Shown: positions 1 through 9,684, numbered from the stretch's first letter. The stretch is 64,000 nt of DNA from Anabaena sphaerica FACHB-251 (GCF_014696825.1 NZ_JACJQU010000002.1:558001-622000), one strand, 5' to 3'. Numbers and translations: made by a program. Notes: generated by a model from the sequence alone, not told the origin.

Positions 1-1
1 C

Positions 2-235
2 TGGCGACAAGGTGCATTACGTAATACCCGTTGGCAATTTTGGCGCAATTTGTGGAATATGTACAAACATAATCCTGGTGGTATTAGTAGTTATTTATCT
101 GTTTGCGCTCAAATTGAGCATTTTTTGGAATACCGTCAAATTGTGCGGGATGAAATTGAAGCTCAAGTTGCTGAGTTTCTGAAAGCAGAAGCTAAGGTCA
201 AACTTGAAGAAGAAAAAGCGCAAGTTTTAGTTTAG
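2..235 (+). CDS. C-terminal part of a probable B12-binding radical SAM protein (DUF4070-type tail)
   Basis: The reading frame is open from the window edge and ends with TAG at 233-235, so only about 77 C-terminal residues are present. The tail has the pattern WRQGALRNTRWQFWRNLW followed by HNPGG, a Cys-Ala-x-x-EHFLEYRQIVRDEIE stretch and a Lys/Glu-rich end. From memory this matches the C-terminal DUF4070 region of cyanobacterial B12-binding radical SAM enzymes, but the catalytic CxxxCxxC part lies outside the window, so the function cannot be confirmed here. A strong shared hairpin follows 10 bases after the stop codon. The internal ATG at 50 is not a real start because the homologous region continues upstream of it. 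Confidence 0.5.
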   Translation, partial: WRQGALRNTRWQFWRNLWNMYKHNPGGISSYLSVCAQIEHFLEYRQIVRDEIEAQVAEFLKAEAKVKLEEEKAQVLV

Positions 236-245
236 TTTCAATCAC

Positions 246-281
246 AAAACTCCACACACTCACTTTGAGGTGTGGAGTTTT
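246..281. terminator. Bidirectional stem-loop terminator between convergent genes
   Basis: A 12-bp perfect inverted repeat (AAAACTCCACAC at 246-257 and GTGTGGAGTTTT at 270-281) encloses a 12-base loop. The A-rich left arm and T-rich right arm give a U tract on both strands. It lies between the plus-strand gene ending at 235 and the minus-strand gene ending at 291, so it can serve both. Confidence 0.85.
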
Positions 282-290
282 AATTAGAAA

Positions 291-3200
291 TTAAACAGTG
301 AAGTAATTATTGGGTGTTAATGTTTCAGTAGTCACGGTATCCAGTTTTCCTAACAGCTGAATCAACAAGTCACTATTGGCATTAAAACCAGTCAAGCCAT
401 CATTAACTGACAGATAAGTTTTTTGATTCCAACCTAAGAATACCGCTTGATTGACATCTAATGCTTGATTTCCCAGAGTGTTGGGATCAACATCAGTATA
501 AACAGCATCAAGGGCTGCACCCAAGGTAGAATAAGTCTTTCTTGACAAAATCCCAGCATTGAATACGGCTGTGGGTAGATTATTTAGGACAATGCGATCA
601 CCTCCGGTGGGCGGAACGCCATCGCCCTCTTCCGGGTTAAAATCATGAATTAGATCACTCTTTCCTAAAATTGAATCACTAAAATCCTGATAGATAAAGA
701 AATCTGCATCATTACCACCGACGAGAATATCTTTACCATGACCACCATTGATGCGATCGCTACCATTGAGTCCCAAAATAATATCATTACCATTAAGTCC
801 TGAAATCCTATCATCATCTTGACGACCGATGAGAATATCAGCACGATGAGAACCAATGATAGTTAAACCTGAAGGCGTATCATCAACATCGTTAATGGTA
901 ACAGTCAATTCCTGCTCGTAAATCAAATTACTTTGGTCAGTAGTCCGCACGCGAATACTGTAACTAGACTGAGACTCAAAATCTGGAGAAACATTGAGCA
1001 AAAGTTGGTTATTGCTAATCGTAAATGCACCATTATCAGTGCTTCCGTTTCCAGTTACTAAACTGTAAGTATGGGAATCATTCAAATTAGGATCAATAGT
1101 TGTGAAAGTTCCTACTACAGTACCAACAGGAACATTTTCACTTACACTACTTTCACTGAGGTTAATGTTAGTGGGATTTTGAGCAGTGTAGAGATTCAAT
1201 CCTACAATAACCGGATCATGGTCAGAAGCACGGAATTGATCAGGATTATATAAACTGGTTTGTTGTCCTCCTGATTTAAACTCAGTGTTATAGTCTAAAA
1301 CATTTGGTTCATCGGCGTTAATATGCCATTTTTCCGCCCCCGTCACCTGTGCTGCTAAACTGCCAGTAGCTAAAGCATGATCCAAAGAACCCCACTGTCC
1401 ATTAAAGACGTAAGAATAAGAGGTATCAGCAAGCAGATTGGTATATCCTGCATTTGCCAGAGTTGTCAACGGATCTTCTTGAGCATAGGCGTTGAGGTCG
1501 CCTAAAATCAAGTAATCAGAGTCAGATGTACCTGTGGGGTTTGTCGCTAACCATGCAGCTAAATCTTCAGATGCACGGGTACGAGTACCATTAGATAAAC
1601 CTTGACCATCTCCCGCATCAGCATCACCCACACCTCCAGCACTTGAACCTTTAGATTTAAAGTGATTAACAACGGCTGTAAATTGTTCACCAGTCGAGTT
1701 TTGTGAGAAAGTCTGCGCTAGAGGTTTGCGGTTATTATTATCAAATGCTCCTTGTCCGAAACCGTTAGCTACTGTCACTGCTGAACCAATGGGAGTAACT
1801 TGACCGGGTTTGTAAATCATCCCCACCGCAATTTCATCAGTTCCTAGTTGGGAAATCCCCGGATTGATAAAAGCATAAGTTCCCGCACCAGCAACGTCAT
1901 TGAGTCCATTAACTAAATCTTGAATCGCACTGGTAGAACCATAACCATCATTTTCTATTTCCATTAATCCGAGAACATCAGTCCCAGAGTTGATAATGGC
2001 TTGGATAATTTTGTCTCGTTGACGTGTGAATTCTGCGGAGGTATCTGCACCCCGTGAAGTAGGGAAACCACCACCAGTACCATTCCCATTAAAGAAGTTG
2101 AGAACGTTGAAACTAGCAACTTTGATTGTACCACCTACATCCGGTGCTGTTTCTGGACGAGAATTAGCTGGTGTAAAGTTAACACCTGTGGAAGTTTGAA
2201 TGCGATAACCTTCAAAACGCTGGTCTAAAACTCCAGTGACGCTAGATACTGTGTCACCACCGCGTAAGGTGTTGGTAGCACTGAGAGGATTACCACCACG
2301 ACCGAATAAAATCGGGTCAGGGTTTTGAGTAGAACGACCATCATCAAGGATAATGCGACGGTTAGCAATCTCTTCTAGATAAGCAGCATATCCACTGACA
2401 CTAGGAGCATTAAATTGAGTATATTGTTCTAGTCTGCCATCTGTACCAAGTTGATTACTAGCACCGATTGCGGAAAGTACAACTTGGCCAAAACGACCTA
2501 ATTGAAAATGTTCAGTAACTGTTAAATCACCAGTTCCCGCACTCACATTAACTAGCATTCCTTCATAGCTTTCTAAGTCTGCAATGCTAGTAACAGGAAA
2601 CTGAATATTAGTAACAGTGGGTAAGTTGTTAGCACCTAAATTTACAACATTGGTTAAACTCGAAAGTTGAGTTAAGCTGCTGCTAATACCGCTGCTGGTG
2701 CTGGTAAATTCTCCTACGGTTCCGGTAATGCGGACTTGATCACCAACGTTACCAGAAAATAAGCCTGTAGGATCATAAACAAAGATAGCTTCTGAGGTTG
2801 TAGAGTCACCATCAGCATCTGCATCTTCTTCTTGGACATAAAAGCCGTTGAGTTGAGAAGCACCAAGGAAAGCACTAACAACAATACCCTCTATGGTTTG
2901 AATTCCACCAAAAGCAGCATTGAAAGTTGTAGCATTACCTTGAATATCATGAATTTTGGTAATAGCAAATTCATCATCTGTAACTGTGACATCAGCGGTA
3001 ACATCAATAAAGCCAGTTGCAGTTGCTGTAATGGTCACATTTTGAGAACCATCTACCACAGCATCATCTACAGCATTGACCGCAAAGGTGGCGTTATTTT
3101 GTCCAGCAGCAATAATTACTGTGGTTGCAACTGTTGCTTCTGTGGTGTCGTTACTATTTAAGGTGACAGTCAAGGCGTTATTTGTATCACCTGTGCGAGT

Positions 3201-4478
3201 AATTGTACCTGTGGCTGCATTTACTCCTGCAATTTCTGAGAAATTATCAGGAGTAATTGTTAAATTTAGAGTTGGTGTAGGTTGTCCACCTCCGCCGATT
3301 GTGTGGCTACCTAATCCATTAAAAGTATCTTGAGTAAAGCCTTCCCATTCTATAGAAGGGTTGAAAGCATCGTTAGGATTAGTATCTCCAGCAATGATAT
3401 TTGATTTGCGGCGTATTATATTATCTGCTGTACTAATTAATTCGCTTCCCCATTCACTACCGGGGTCAAATCCAACTTGACCAATTACATCAATGATAAT
3501 ATCACCTTTCTTGAGAGCGATCGCATCATCACCATTAAAAAAGTTACTAGTCGATTGTTGATCTGTAACTGCTAAAATAGCGGCAACAGCATCATTATCA
3601 GCCACAACAAATACATCACCATTAGCAACTGTCCCTGTTAAGTTAATAGTTGTTCCTGGATTTGTATTGCCATTGAAATAGAATTCAAGTTTATAACCAC
3701 TTGCAGCTAAATCTATCGCTGCACCTGTGCCATTAAAAATTTCTATAGCCTTATTAAAGCTGCTACCTTCAACATATTCGGAAATGAAAAGATCAGTTGC
3801 AACTGGGTTAATTACACCACTAGAAATGCTAATACTATTAGTTGGTAAAGCAGTTCCAGAATTATTAAAAGTCCAATTTGCTGAATTATTAATTGCTGCT
3901 ATCCAGTCATTTTTTGTTCCACTGCTTAAAGTGTTGAGATTAAAAGCGGCATAAGTAGCAGAACTATTGAATAAAACTGCGGTGTTACTATCTTGAGATA
4001 ATCCTGTAATTACACTCCCGCTTGTGGAACTGGTCGCATCTTCAAAAGTAGCAGTGTTATCAATTTGATATATACCTGTAATTCCCGAATTCATCGGGTT
4101 AGATGTATTGGTAGATTGAAATGCGGCTATTTGTTCTCCAGATTGACTAAAAGACAGGTCATTATAGCTACCTGCGGTAGTAGTACCAATTTGCCCTGTT
4201 TTTGTCCAATTAAAATCAGCAGAAATATCAATGCTACTAATAACCGTACCAGCAGCAATATCACTGTTAGCTATAAATTGAATTAGATTTTCATTACCAT
4301 CACCGTCAGTTGCAGATGAACCTCTAAAACCTGTACCAGTCCAACCATTATCAGTGAAATAAATTACTGTACCTGCACTAATTGGTACGAAGTTTACGAA
4401 TGAAAATACATCAGGAATACCATTAGTGATGTAACCAATAATCGCAATATCACCGGGATTAAGAATTGTAGCAGCCAT
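291..4478 (-). CDS. Large secreted endonuclease/exonuclease/phosphatase protein with lamin-tail, cadherin and RTX repeats
   Basis: The 1395-residue protein is modular. Residues 1-220 form an N-terminal domain common in cyanobacterial extracellular proteins. A lamin-tail-like domain follows (about 225-390; 'ATDLFISEYVEGSSFNKAIE'), then a beta-sandwich (about 400-505), an OB-fold-like part (about 510-600), and the nuclease core (about 785-1135). The core shows SFNVLNFFN, LMEIEND, VNHFKSKGSS, LGDLNAY and a final SDHDPV, all typical of the ExeM/NucH branch of the EEP superfamily. A cadherin-like domain and RTX nonapeptide repeats (GLNGNDIILGL, GGHGKDILVGG) close the chain. There is no Sec signal peptide. 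The RTX end suggests type I secretion and calcium-dependent folding outside the cell. The ATG has AAGGA five bases upstream. The likely role is degradation of extracellular DNA or phosphate scavenging, which is inference. It is a single-gene unit. Confidence 0.85.
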   Translation of the reverse strand: MAATILNPGDIAIIGYITNGIPDVFSFVNFVPISAGTVIYFTDNGWTGTGFRGSSATDGDGNENLIQFIANSDIAAGTVISSIDISADFNWTKTGQIGTTTAGSYNDLSFSQSGEQIAAFQSTNTSNPMNSGITGIYQIDNTATFEDATSSTSGSVITGLSQDSNTAVLFNSSATYAAFNLNTLSSGTKNDWIAAINNSANWTFNNSGTALPTNSISISSGVINPVATDLFISEYVEGSSFNKAIEIFNGTGAAIDLAASGYKLEFYFNGNTNPGTTINLTGTVANGDVFVVADNDAVAAILAVTDQQSTSNFFNGDDAIALKKGDIIIDVIGQVGFDPGSEWGSELISTADNIIRRKSNIIAGDTNPNDAFNPSIEWEGFTQDTFNGLGSHTIGGGGQPTPTLNLTITPDNFSEIAGVNAATGTITRTGDTNNALTVTLNSNDTTEATVATTVIIAAGQNNATFAVNAVDDAVVDGSQNVTITATATGFIDVTADVTVTDDEFAITKIHDIQGNATTFNAAFGGIQTIEGIVVSAFLGASQLNGFYVQEEDADADGDSTTSEAIFVYDPTGLFSGNVGDQVRITGTVGEFTSTSSGISSSLTQLSSLTNVVNLGANNLPTVTNIQFPVTSIADLESYEGMLVNVSAGTGDLTVTEHFQLGRFGQVVLSAIGASNQLGTDGRLEQYTQFNAPSVSGYAAYLEEIANRRIILDDGRSTQNPDPILFGRGGNPLSATNTLRGGDTVSSVTGVLDQRFEGYRIQTSTGVNFTPANSRPETAPDVGGTIKVASFNVLNFFNGNGTGGGFPTSRGADTSAEFTRQRDKIIQAIINSGTDVLGLMEIENDGYGSTSAIQDLVNGLNDVAGAGTYAFINPGISQLGTDEIAVGMIYKPGQVTPIGSAVTVANGFGQGAFDNNNRKPLAQTFSQNSTGEQFTAVVNHFKSKGSSAGGVGDADAGDGQGLSNGTRTRASEDLAAWLATNPTGTSDSDYLILGDLNAYAQEDPLTTLANAGYTNLLADTSYSYVFNGQWGSLDHALATGSLAAQVTGAEKWHINADEPNVLDYNTEFKSGGQQTSLYNPDQFRASDHDPVIVGLNLYTAQNPTNINLSESSVSENVPVGTVVGTFTTIDPNLNDSHTYSLVTGNGSTDNGAFTISNNQLLLNVSPDFESQSSYSIRVRTTDQSNLIYEQELTVTINDVDDTPSGLTIIGSHRADILIGRQDDDRISGLNGNDIILGLNGSDRINGGHGKDILVGGNDADFFIYQDFSDSILGKSDLIHDFNPEEGDGVPPTGGDRIVLNNLPTAVFNAGILSRKTYSTLGAALDAVYTDVDPNTLGNQALDVNQAVFLGWNQKTYLSVNDGLTGFNANSDLLIQLLGKLDTVTTETLTPNNYFTV

Positions 4479-4737
4479 GAATATCCTTAAAGATTGTGTT
4501 TTATGTACAGCGATTTCTAATGCGTGCTAAAAAACAACCGCATTCCTACTTATTTGCTGTGAATTTTTGTATCCATAATCAGGTTATCTCAGCAATATTA
4601 AGAAATAGCTAGGAAATAGTTAAAATAATGGTTAATAATGGTTAATATCATGCCGTATTGATACTATTAGCATTAACACCCTCAATAATTAGGGTTTTAT
4701 AATTCGTAGTTCTGAAAATATTGTTGGTATTTAATCA

Positions 4738-5088
4738 CTAAGTTAGCAAATATCCATCTTCCATTTTTACAATCCGACCTGCAATATCTAAAATCCGATG
4801 ATCATGAGTAACTAACAAAATAGTACAACCTTGTTCTTTTGCTAATTGCTGCATTAAATTAACCACATCTCTACCAGACTTACTATCTAAAGCTGCTGTC
4901 GGTTCATCTGCTAAAACTAACTTGGGATGAAGTACCAAAGCACGTGCGTTCGCGTAGCGTACCGGAGGTAATCGCTACCCGTTGTTTTTGTCCCCCAGAA
5001 AGATGATCAGGATAATAATTCAATCTTTCTCCTAACCCCACTGTTGTTAACATTGCTGCGGCTTTTGCTTGTGCTTCTTGAAAAGAAA
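4738..5088 (-). pseudogene. Broken DevA-type ABC transporter ATP-binding protein
   Basis: The C-terminal two thirds of a DevA/HetC-type ATPase can be read on the minus strand. The upstream frame contains the signature LSGGQKQRVAI (near 4970-5000). The downstream frame contains Walker B LVLADEPTAALD and the H-loop VTHDHR (4738-4938). The two frames are separated by a 22-bp insertion at 4948-4969. If it is removed, the family sequence VAIARALVLHPK is restored exactly, so the insertion is a frameshift (22 = 3x7+1). Upstream the gene stops being recognisable at about 5088, where a MITE-like element begins, so Walker A and the N-terminus are missing. No devB/devC partner genes lie nearby. A new short product from the ATG at 4938 is possible but would lack Walker A and the signature. 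Confidence 0.85.
4948..4969. repeat. 22-bp small dispersed repeat inserted in the ABC ATPase gene
   Basis: The insertion reads GTTCGCGTAGCGTACCGGAG plus two more bases on the plus strand. Its exact borders are visible because removal restores the conserved coding sequence. Sequence and length resemble the 21-27 bp small dispersed repeats described in Nostoc genomes. Related GCGAACG/CGTAGCG strings recur at about 5122-5150 and 57775-57790. Confidence 0.75.
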
Positions 5089-5218
5089 TAAGTAGGTAGG
5101 CGGGAAAATTTCAAGGTATGTCATTGCGAACGGAGCGTAGCGGAGTGAAGCAACCGCAAGGGTTTTGATGATTTTACATTTTGTTACATAGTTAGGTTTA
5201 TTTGTGCCTACCTACTTA
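5089..5218. mobile_element. MITE-like element with 13-bp terminal inverted repeats
   Basis: TAAGTAGGTAGGC at 5089-5101 and GCCTACCTACTTA at 5206-5218 are perfect inverted repeats enclosing about 104 bp with no reading frame. Both ends carry TA, consistent with a TA target duplication. The interior holds another short repeat (GCGAACGGAGCGTAGCGGAG, near 5124). Size and ends resemble the Nezha-type cyanobacterial MITEs as I remember them. It marks the point where the ABC ATPase pseudogene loses its 5' part. Confidence 0.7.
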
Positions 5219-5267
5219 GTATGATAAAATGCTTTGAAAAATTCCACATATTCCCAATAGATAACAT

Positions 5268-5297
5268 TGTAGAGATGTTACATACAACGTCTCTACA
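5268..5297. terminator. Palindromic 'GTAGAGACGTT' hairpin at the end of the CHAT gene
   Basis: TGTAGAGATGTT (5268-5279) pairs with AACGTCTCTACA (5286-5297) with one G-T wobble and a six-base loop, starting three bases after the minus-strand stop codon at 5300. Relatives of the same palindrome occur at 12211-12239 and 23268-23294, so it is a dispersed repeat that probably works here as a 3' stem-loop. Confidence 0.6.
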
Positions 5298-5299
5298 CC

Positions 5300-8200
5300 T
5301 TAATTTGCTAATGGGTAATCACATCCTGAGATGATAAATGCTGCCCAATAGTAAGGATGATTATAAGGCTGTGTGTGAGGTGATAATTTTCTATTATTAT
5401 CAACTTGCATCGTTACATAATTCCTCAGTCTAGAATCCTCTGGATGCAGATTAGTCAGTAAGTCTTCATACCATGTGATTAGTTCCGCAACAGTTAGATT
5501 TTTTAACCATGTTGTAGCTTCAGATAAAGCAGTTACTGGTGATTGATGGAAAAGTAATCTGCGGTAAAACTCGATAATGACTAAAGCCGTAGCAGATGAT
5601 TCAACTGGCCAAAGTGTACTCAACACATAAGGAACACCCCCACGGAGTAACCCAGTTGCTAAACCTACATATTCACCGCTGATATTCTGATTATTATTAC
5701 TAACATTCTCGGAATTTGTCAGAGTAACCAGATTGTAATTACTAAAAGTATGTTGACTGATTTCTGCTAAAGTCAATTTATCTTCACCTGCCAAAACCAA
5801 CGCAGATTTTTGAACTTCACTTAAATTATTGATAGCGTGACCCGTAAAATGCAAGATGTTGTAATTTGTGGATAAGGCATTTTCTAAATTATCTTTTGTA
5901 GCTTGTGAACCTTGGATGCGTTGGGCATTATTAAACATCTTTCTCACAATTGTTGCTGCAAAGTCAGCAAATTTTATTTCCTCATTAGCTGCGTGTTCTA
6001 TATTTTCAACACTGAGAAATTGTTGCTGTTGCCAATTTGATAACCTATCAGTTTTTAATTCCAGTCCTATTTGAATACTGGGGAGATAATTGATGGTGTA
6101 ATTTAGTAAATTCTCCTGATTAAGAGGGAAAAGGGCGTGAATGGGTAATTTGTGTAAATCACGATGGGGAATTAAAATCAGGTTGGTAATACCTTCAAGT
6201 TCCTGAATAATTGTGGAAATATTGAGGATGTTTTGCAGTTGTAATAACCTTTGTTGTATATCCAACCACCAGGAATGATGGCAGTGATTTTCTAGGTCTT
6301 GATTTTGGCGATATTCCTGATATTCTTTTTGCCAAACTTCTAGCCAATTTTCAAATTCAACTAGGCGCTGTACTGCTTCAGGGATGCCTCCTATATCTTG
6401 TATGGGTGTTAATAAAAGTATGGGTGATGGGGCTTCATATTTAATAATGAAGGTGTGTAAGGCAACAGGGCTAAGATGCCAATAAATAACAGCAGTTGTA
6501 GAATTGAGTAGTTGTTGAATAGCTTGATAGTTGGAAGAATAAATTTCATCACTCCAACCAGAAAGCAGTAATCTTAAACAGGTATTTTTAGAATGTTCAG
6601 CAATTTCCCAAGCTTCTACTAAATCACCTGTATCTACAGCTAAATCAACTCCTAATTGTTTCAATCCTGCAAATTTCAAAGCTAGTTGTTTTTTACTTTG
6701 TTCAGGGCGAGTTATTTGATTAAGTAACTGTTGTAATAAATCTAGACCTTGTTGTTGTAATTCCTGTGCTGCTAATGTTTGTCCTAAACCAATCAGCACT
6801 TTGGTTAGGGATTGCAAAACATCCAGGTGCAATTCTGCAAAATCTTCGGCTGTGAGGGTTAATAGTGCCTGTTGATACTCAGATATAGCTTTTTGCCAAA
6901 AATAACGAGGTATGGTTTGTTTTTTACCATGTTCGTAGTGTGTATTCCCAAGTGCTAAATGCAATCTTCCCCAACCTTCCGGGTGGGTATCTGGGCGGAG
7001 ATATTTTAACCCTTCTTCATAAGTGGCTAATTTGCCCTCATAGCCACGCTGATTGAGTGCAGGATTGGATGTAGCTATGCTACTGGGTATACTCAGAGAC
7101 GCTTTGTTATTAACTACATTTCCCACTGCCCAACCACGACCAAGCCAAGCTTCCCAGTAATCGAGTTTGATTTCTAAGGCGCTGTCATAGCAAGAAATGG
7201 CTTCTGCCAATCTGTCTAAATAAAACAGGGCTACAGCTTGATTGTACCAAGCGAGGTGAAAATCAGGTTTAATATTTATGGCTTGTTGATAGGAACTAAT
7301 AGATTCTTCTCGTCTGCCTAAATTTTCTAAGGCAATGCCTCGGTTATACCAAGCTAAGTAAAAGTCAGGTTGAATAGCAAGGGCTTGATCCCAAGATGCA
7401 ATGGCTTCTGACCAGTGTTTGAGGTTAAATAAGACTACACCCCGGTCAATCCAAACTTCGTGATAATCAGGTTGAATTTCTAAAGCTTGGTCATAGGAGG
7501 CGATCGCATCTTCAAACTGCTCAACTACCCCCAGTGCTACCCCCCGGTAATACCAGGTTTCCTGATCTTGGGGTTGTAAATTCAAAGCTTGGTCATAACT
7601 AGAAATAGCTTCCCAGATTAGCCCTAACTTCAGCATTGCCAAACCGCGACTAGCCCAAGCTTCTTGGTAGTCCGGTTTAAATTCTATAGCTTTATCAAAA
7701 GAAGCGATCGCCTCATCAAAGTCCCCAAACTCGCCGAGAACTCCCCCTCGATTGTACCAAGCTTTAGAGAAATCTGGTTTGAGACCAATAGCTTGGTCAT
7801 AAGCAGCGATCGCTTCCTCAAACCTTTGTAAGTGAAACAGAGCCAAACCTTGATTAAACCAATATTCGGCAGATTCTGGTTGCAGTTTAGTTGCTTGATT
7901 GTAAAAAGCCAGCGCCCCCAACAAATCACCAGATTTAGCTTGTTGTAAACCTTGGTAAAACCATACTTGTGCCTGATTAGTGACAGTCAGTTGAAAAGCA
8001 GGTCGTGGAATAATTGTTTGGCGTTGATCACGCAGTGCCAGTTCCGAAGCAAGTTGCTGGACTAGATTGTTACTTTGTTCTAACCTCACCACCAACTCAT
8101 CTAGAGTTTGTGCAACCTTCGGCTCCAAATTAGCCAAGGACTGATCCCAATTTTCTGCCAAAGGAGATGCTAAAACTTGCTCTACCTCCTCCTCAAAAGT

Positions 8201-8878
8201 CCCCAGGTTATCTTCCCCTGCATACTCATAAATGACAGCCTCAGATGCCTCTGCATCCTGATAACTCAACTGTTGTAGGTTACTTGTCCATGACTCCTCC
8301 AAGCTGATCGATACTGGCTGGATATTTACACGCTCTTGGTGATCATGCTCCCATAATTGTTCACCCAAATCCCGCAGCAATTGTTGTCCCGGAGTGTTTA
8401 AGACTGGTTCTGCTGGTGGTGTGGCTGCCACCTCTGCTGGTTGTAGATTTTCCTCATGCCTTTGGGCTAAGAACTCACGGCTTAATAACTGGATGCCAAT
8501 TTCATAGGCAAGTTCACCAACTTTGCCTATATTTAGTTCGCCCAGTTTTACCATTCGCGTTGCGATCTGACTATTTGGCGCAGGTGAAGACAGCAATTTT
8601 TCACCAAATATCAGCAGCCAATCGATCCAACGCTCAACAGTAATCCGGGGTTCCATCCGCTGCAAATACTTCAGCGCCCATTGTTGTCCCCGCGCTTGAT
8701 GTACACCTTCAAGCAACTCGTTAAACAACACTTCCAGATCCACGTTGGTTAATTCCGGTAGAGACTCTAGGGTCTCATATCCCTTCGCGCCGTCGGCATC
8801 ATGTGTCCGACGACTGTCAAAGGAATAATTGAAAAACTTGTTAAGCCACTGCAATAGCCACCTGAGCATTTGCCACAT
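5300..8878 (-). CDS. TPR-CHAT protein (caspase-HetF-associated with TPRs)
   Basis: The 1192-residue protein begins with a short amphipathic segment rich in Trp, Leu and Arg (residues 1-20). A helical domain at about 40-150 follows, containing GVHQARGQQWA and GKVGELAYEIGIQLL. A Glu-rich linker and about nine consecutive TPR units (about 300-590) come next, then a helical region and a C-terminal CHAT domain (about 880-1192). The CHAT histidine is present (HFTGHA, H1014). At the place of the usual catalytic cysteine (LSACET-type motif) the sequence is LTNSEN, with Ser1056 instead of Cys. The protease is therefore probably inactive or altered. The helical N-terminal domain is repeated in the small neighbour at 9037-9684, on the same strand 158 bp upstream. 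The role is unknown: a scaffold or a signalling/cell-death protein is plausible. Confidence 0.85.
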   Translation of the reverse strand: MWQMLRWLLQWLNKFFNYSFDSRRTHDADGAKGYETLESLPELTNVDLEVLFNELLEGVHQARGQQWALKYLQRMEPRITVERWIDWLLIFGEKLLSSPAPNSQIATRMVKLGELNIGKVGELAYEIGIQLLSREFLAQRHEENLQPAEVAATPPAEPVLNTPGQQLLRDLGEQLWEHDHQERVNIQPVSISLEESWTSNLQQLSYQDAEASEAVIYEYAGEDNLGTFEEEVEQVLASPLAENWDQSLANLEPKVAQTLDELVVRLEQSNNLVQQLASELALRDQRQTIIPRPAFQLTVTNQAQVWFYQGLQQAKSGDLLGALAFYNQATKLQPESAEYWFNQGLALFHLQRFEEAIAAYDQAIGLKPDFSKAWYNRGGVLGEFGDFDEAIASFDKAIEFKPDYQEAWASRGLAMLKLGLIWEAISSYDQALNLQPQDQETWYYRGVALGVVEQFEDAIASYDQALEIQPDYHEVWIDRGVVLFNLKHWSEAIASWDQALAIQPDFYLAWYNRGIALENLGRREESISSYQQAINIKPDFHLAWYNQAVALFYLDRLAEAISCYDSALEIKLDYWEAWLGRGWAVGNVVNNKASLSIPSSIATSNPALNQRGYEGKLATYEEGLKYLRPDTHPEGWGRLHLALGNTHYEHGKKQTIPRYFWQKAISEYQQALLTLTAEDFAELHLDVLQSLTKVLIGLGQTLAAQELQQQGLDLLQQLLNQITRPEQSKKQLALKFAGLKQLGVDLAVDTGDLVEAWEIAEHSKNTCLRLLLSGWSDEIYSSNYQAIQQLLNSTTAVIYWHLSPVALHTFIIKYEAPSPILLLTPIQDIGGIPEAVQRLVEFENWLEVWQKEYQEYRQNQDLENHCHHSWWLDIQQRLLQLQNILNISTIIQELEGITNLILIPHRDLHKLPIHALFPLNQENLLNYTINYLPSIQIGLELKTDRLSNWQQQQFLSVENIEHAANEEIKFADFAATIVRKMFNNAQRIQGSQATKDNLENALSTNYNILHFTGHAINNLSEVQKSALVLAGEDKLTLAEISQHTFSNYNLVTLTNSENVSNNNQNISGEYVGLATGLLRGGVPYVLSTLWPVESSATALVIIEFYRRLLFHQSPVTALSEATTWLKNLTVAELITWYEDLLTNLHPEDSRLRNYVTMQVDNNRKLSPHTQPYNHPYYWAAFIISGCDYPLAN

Positions 8879-9036
8879 TCTTGGATTTTCTTTCTCCTAG
8901 ATTGTAGCCATCGTTGTGTCAAAAAAAATCATTAATTACCTAACAGACTAATCAATTAAGTTGGGAATGCGTTGATCTAGCCGCAAAAACTATACAAAAC
9001 TTTATCAGTAAACAGAAATTACTGCGGCTGTTCCTC

Positions 9037-9684
9037 TCAATTTTCCGGGGGAGACGATTCACTAAATGCCTGTGATTGATTGATCAGTGTCTGAATAATT
9101 ATTTGTGGATCATCAGTTTCAATTCCCAAATCTTGGGTAATTTGCTGGCGCAAGTTCTCATTCTCCTGCAACATCACCAATAATTCATCCCAAGTCACAG
9201 TTTGGTATTCTTCCTCTGGTAAATTTTCATCAGGGGTAATTTCGCTGACAGCATCTGGTCCGTCATATTCCCAAATCGGTTCACCTTGGGTGCGCGTCAA
9301 CAATTGCATCCCAATTTCATATGCCAAGTCGCCAACTTCACCAACGCCCAACTCACCAAACTGTACTAACCGTGCCGCTAATTCGTTATTAGGTTTTTTG
9401 GATGCTAGTAATCTCTCCCCAAATCGATTTAGCCAATCTAGCCAGCGTTGAGTGCTGACGCGATGCTCAAGTTTATGTAACCAGTTTTGCGCCCAAGCCT
9501 GGCCTCTCGCTTGATGAACTCCTGCTAAAAGTTCTGTAAACAGAAATTCTAGATCCGTATCACTTAGGGGAGGTGCTACTGTTTTTTCCACATTCTTTTT
9601 TACAGGACTTTGTTTACTACCAAACAAACCCTGAAACAATCTTTTCAGCCACTGAATTACCCGCTTGAGCATCTGCTGCACCAT
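9037..9684 (-). CDS. Small paralogue of the N-terminal domain of the adjacent CHAT protein
   Basis: This 215-residue protein shares with residues 1-150 of the CHAT protein an amphipathic N-terminus (QMLKRVIQWLKRLFQGLFG), then DLEFLFTELLAGVHQARGQ and GEVGDLAYEIGMQLLTR. It ends in an acidic, predicted helical tail. It has no TPR or CHAT part. Because the two genes are adjacent and co-oriented (158 bp apart), the shared domain may mediate binding between the two proteins or to the membrane. It may be an adaptor, an inhibitor, or simply a partial duplication. The domain has no name that I recognise. Confidence 0.7.
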   Translation of the reverse strand: MVQQMLKRVIQWLKRLFQGLFGSKQSPVKKNVEKTVAPPLSDTDLEFLFTELLAGVHQARGQAWAQNWLHKLEHRVSTQRWLDWLNRFGERLLASKKPNNELAARLVQFGELGVGEVGDLAYEIGMQLLTRTQGEPIWEYDGPDAVSEITPDENLPEEEYQTVTWDELLVMLQENENLRQQITQDLGIETDDPQIIIQTLINQSQAFSESSPPEN

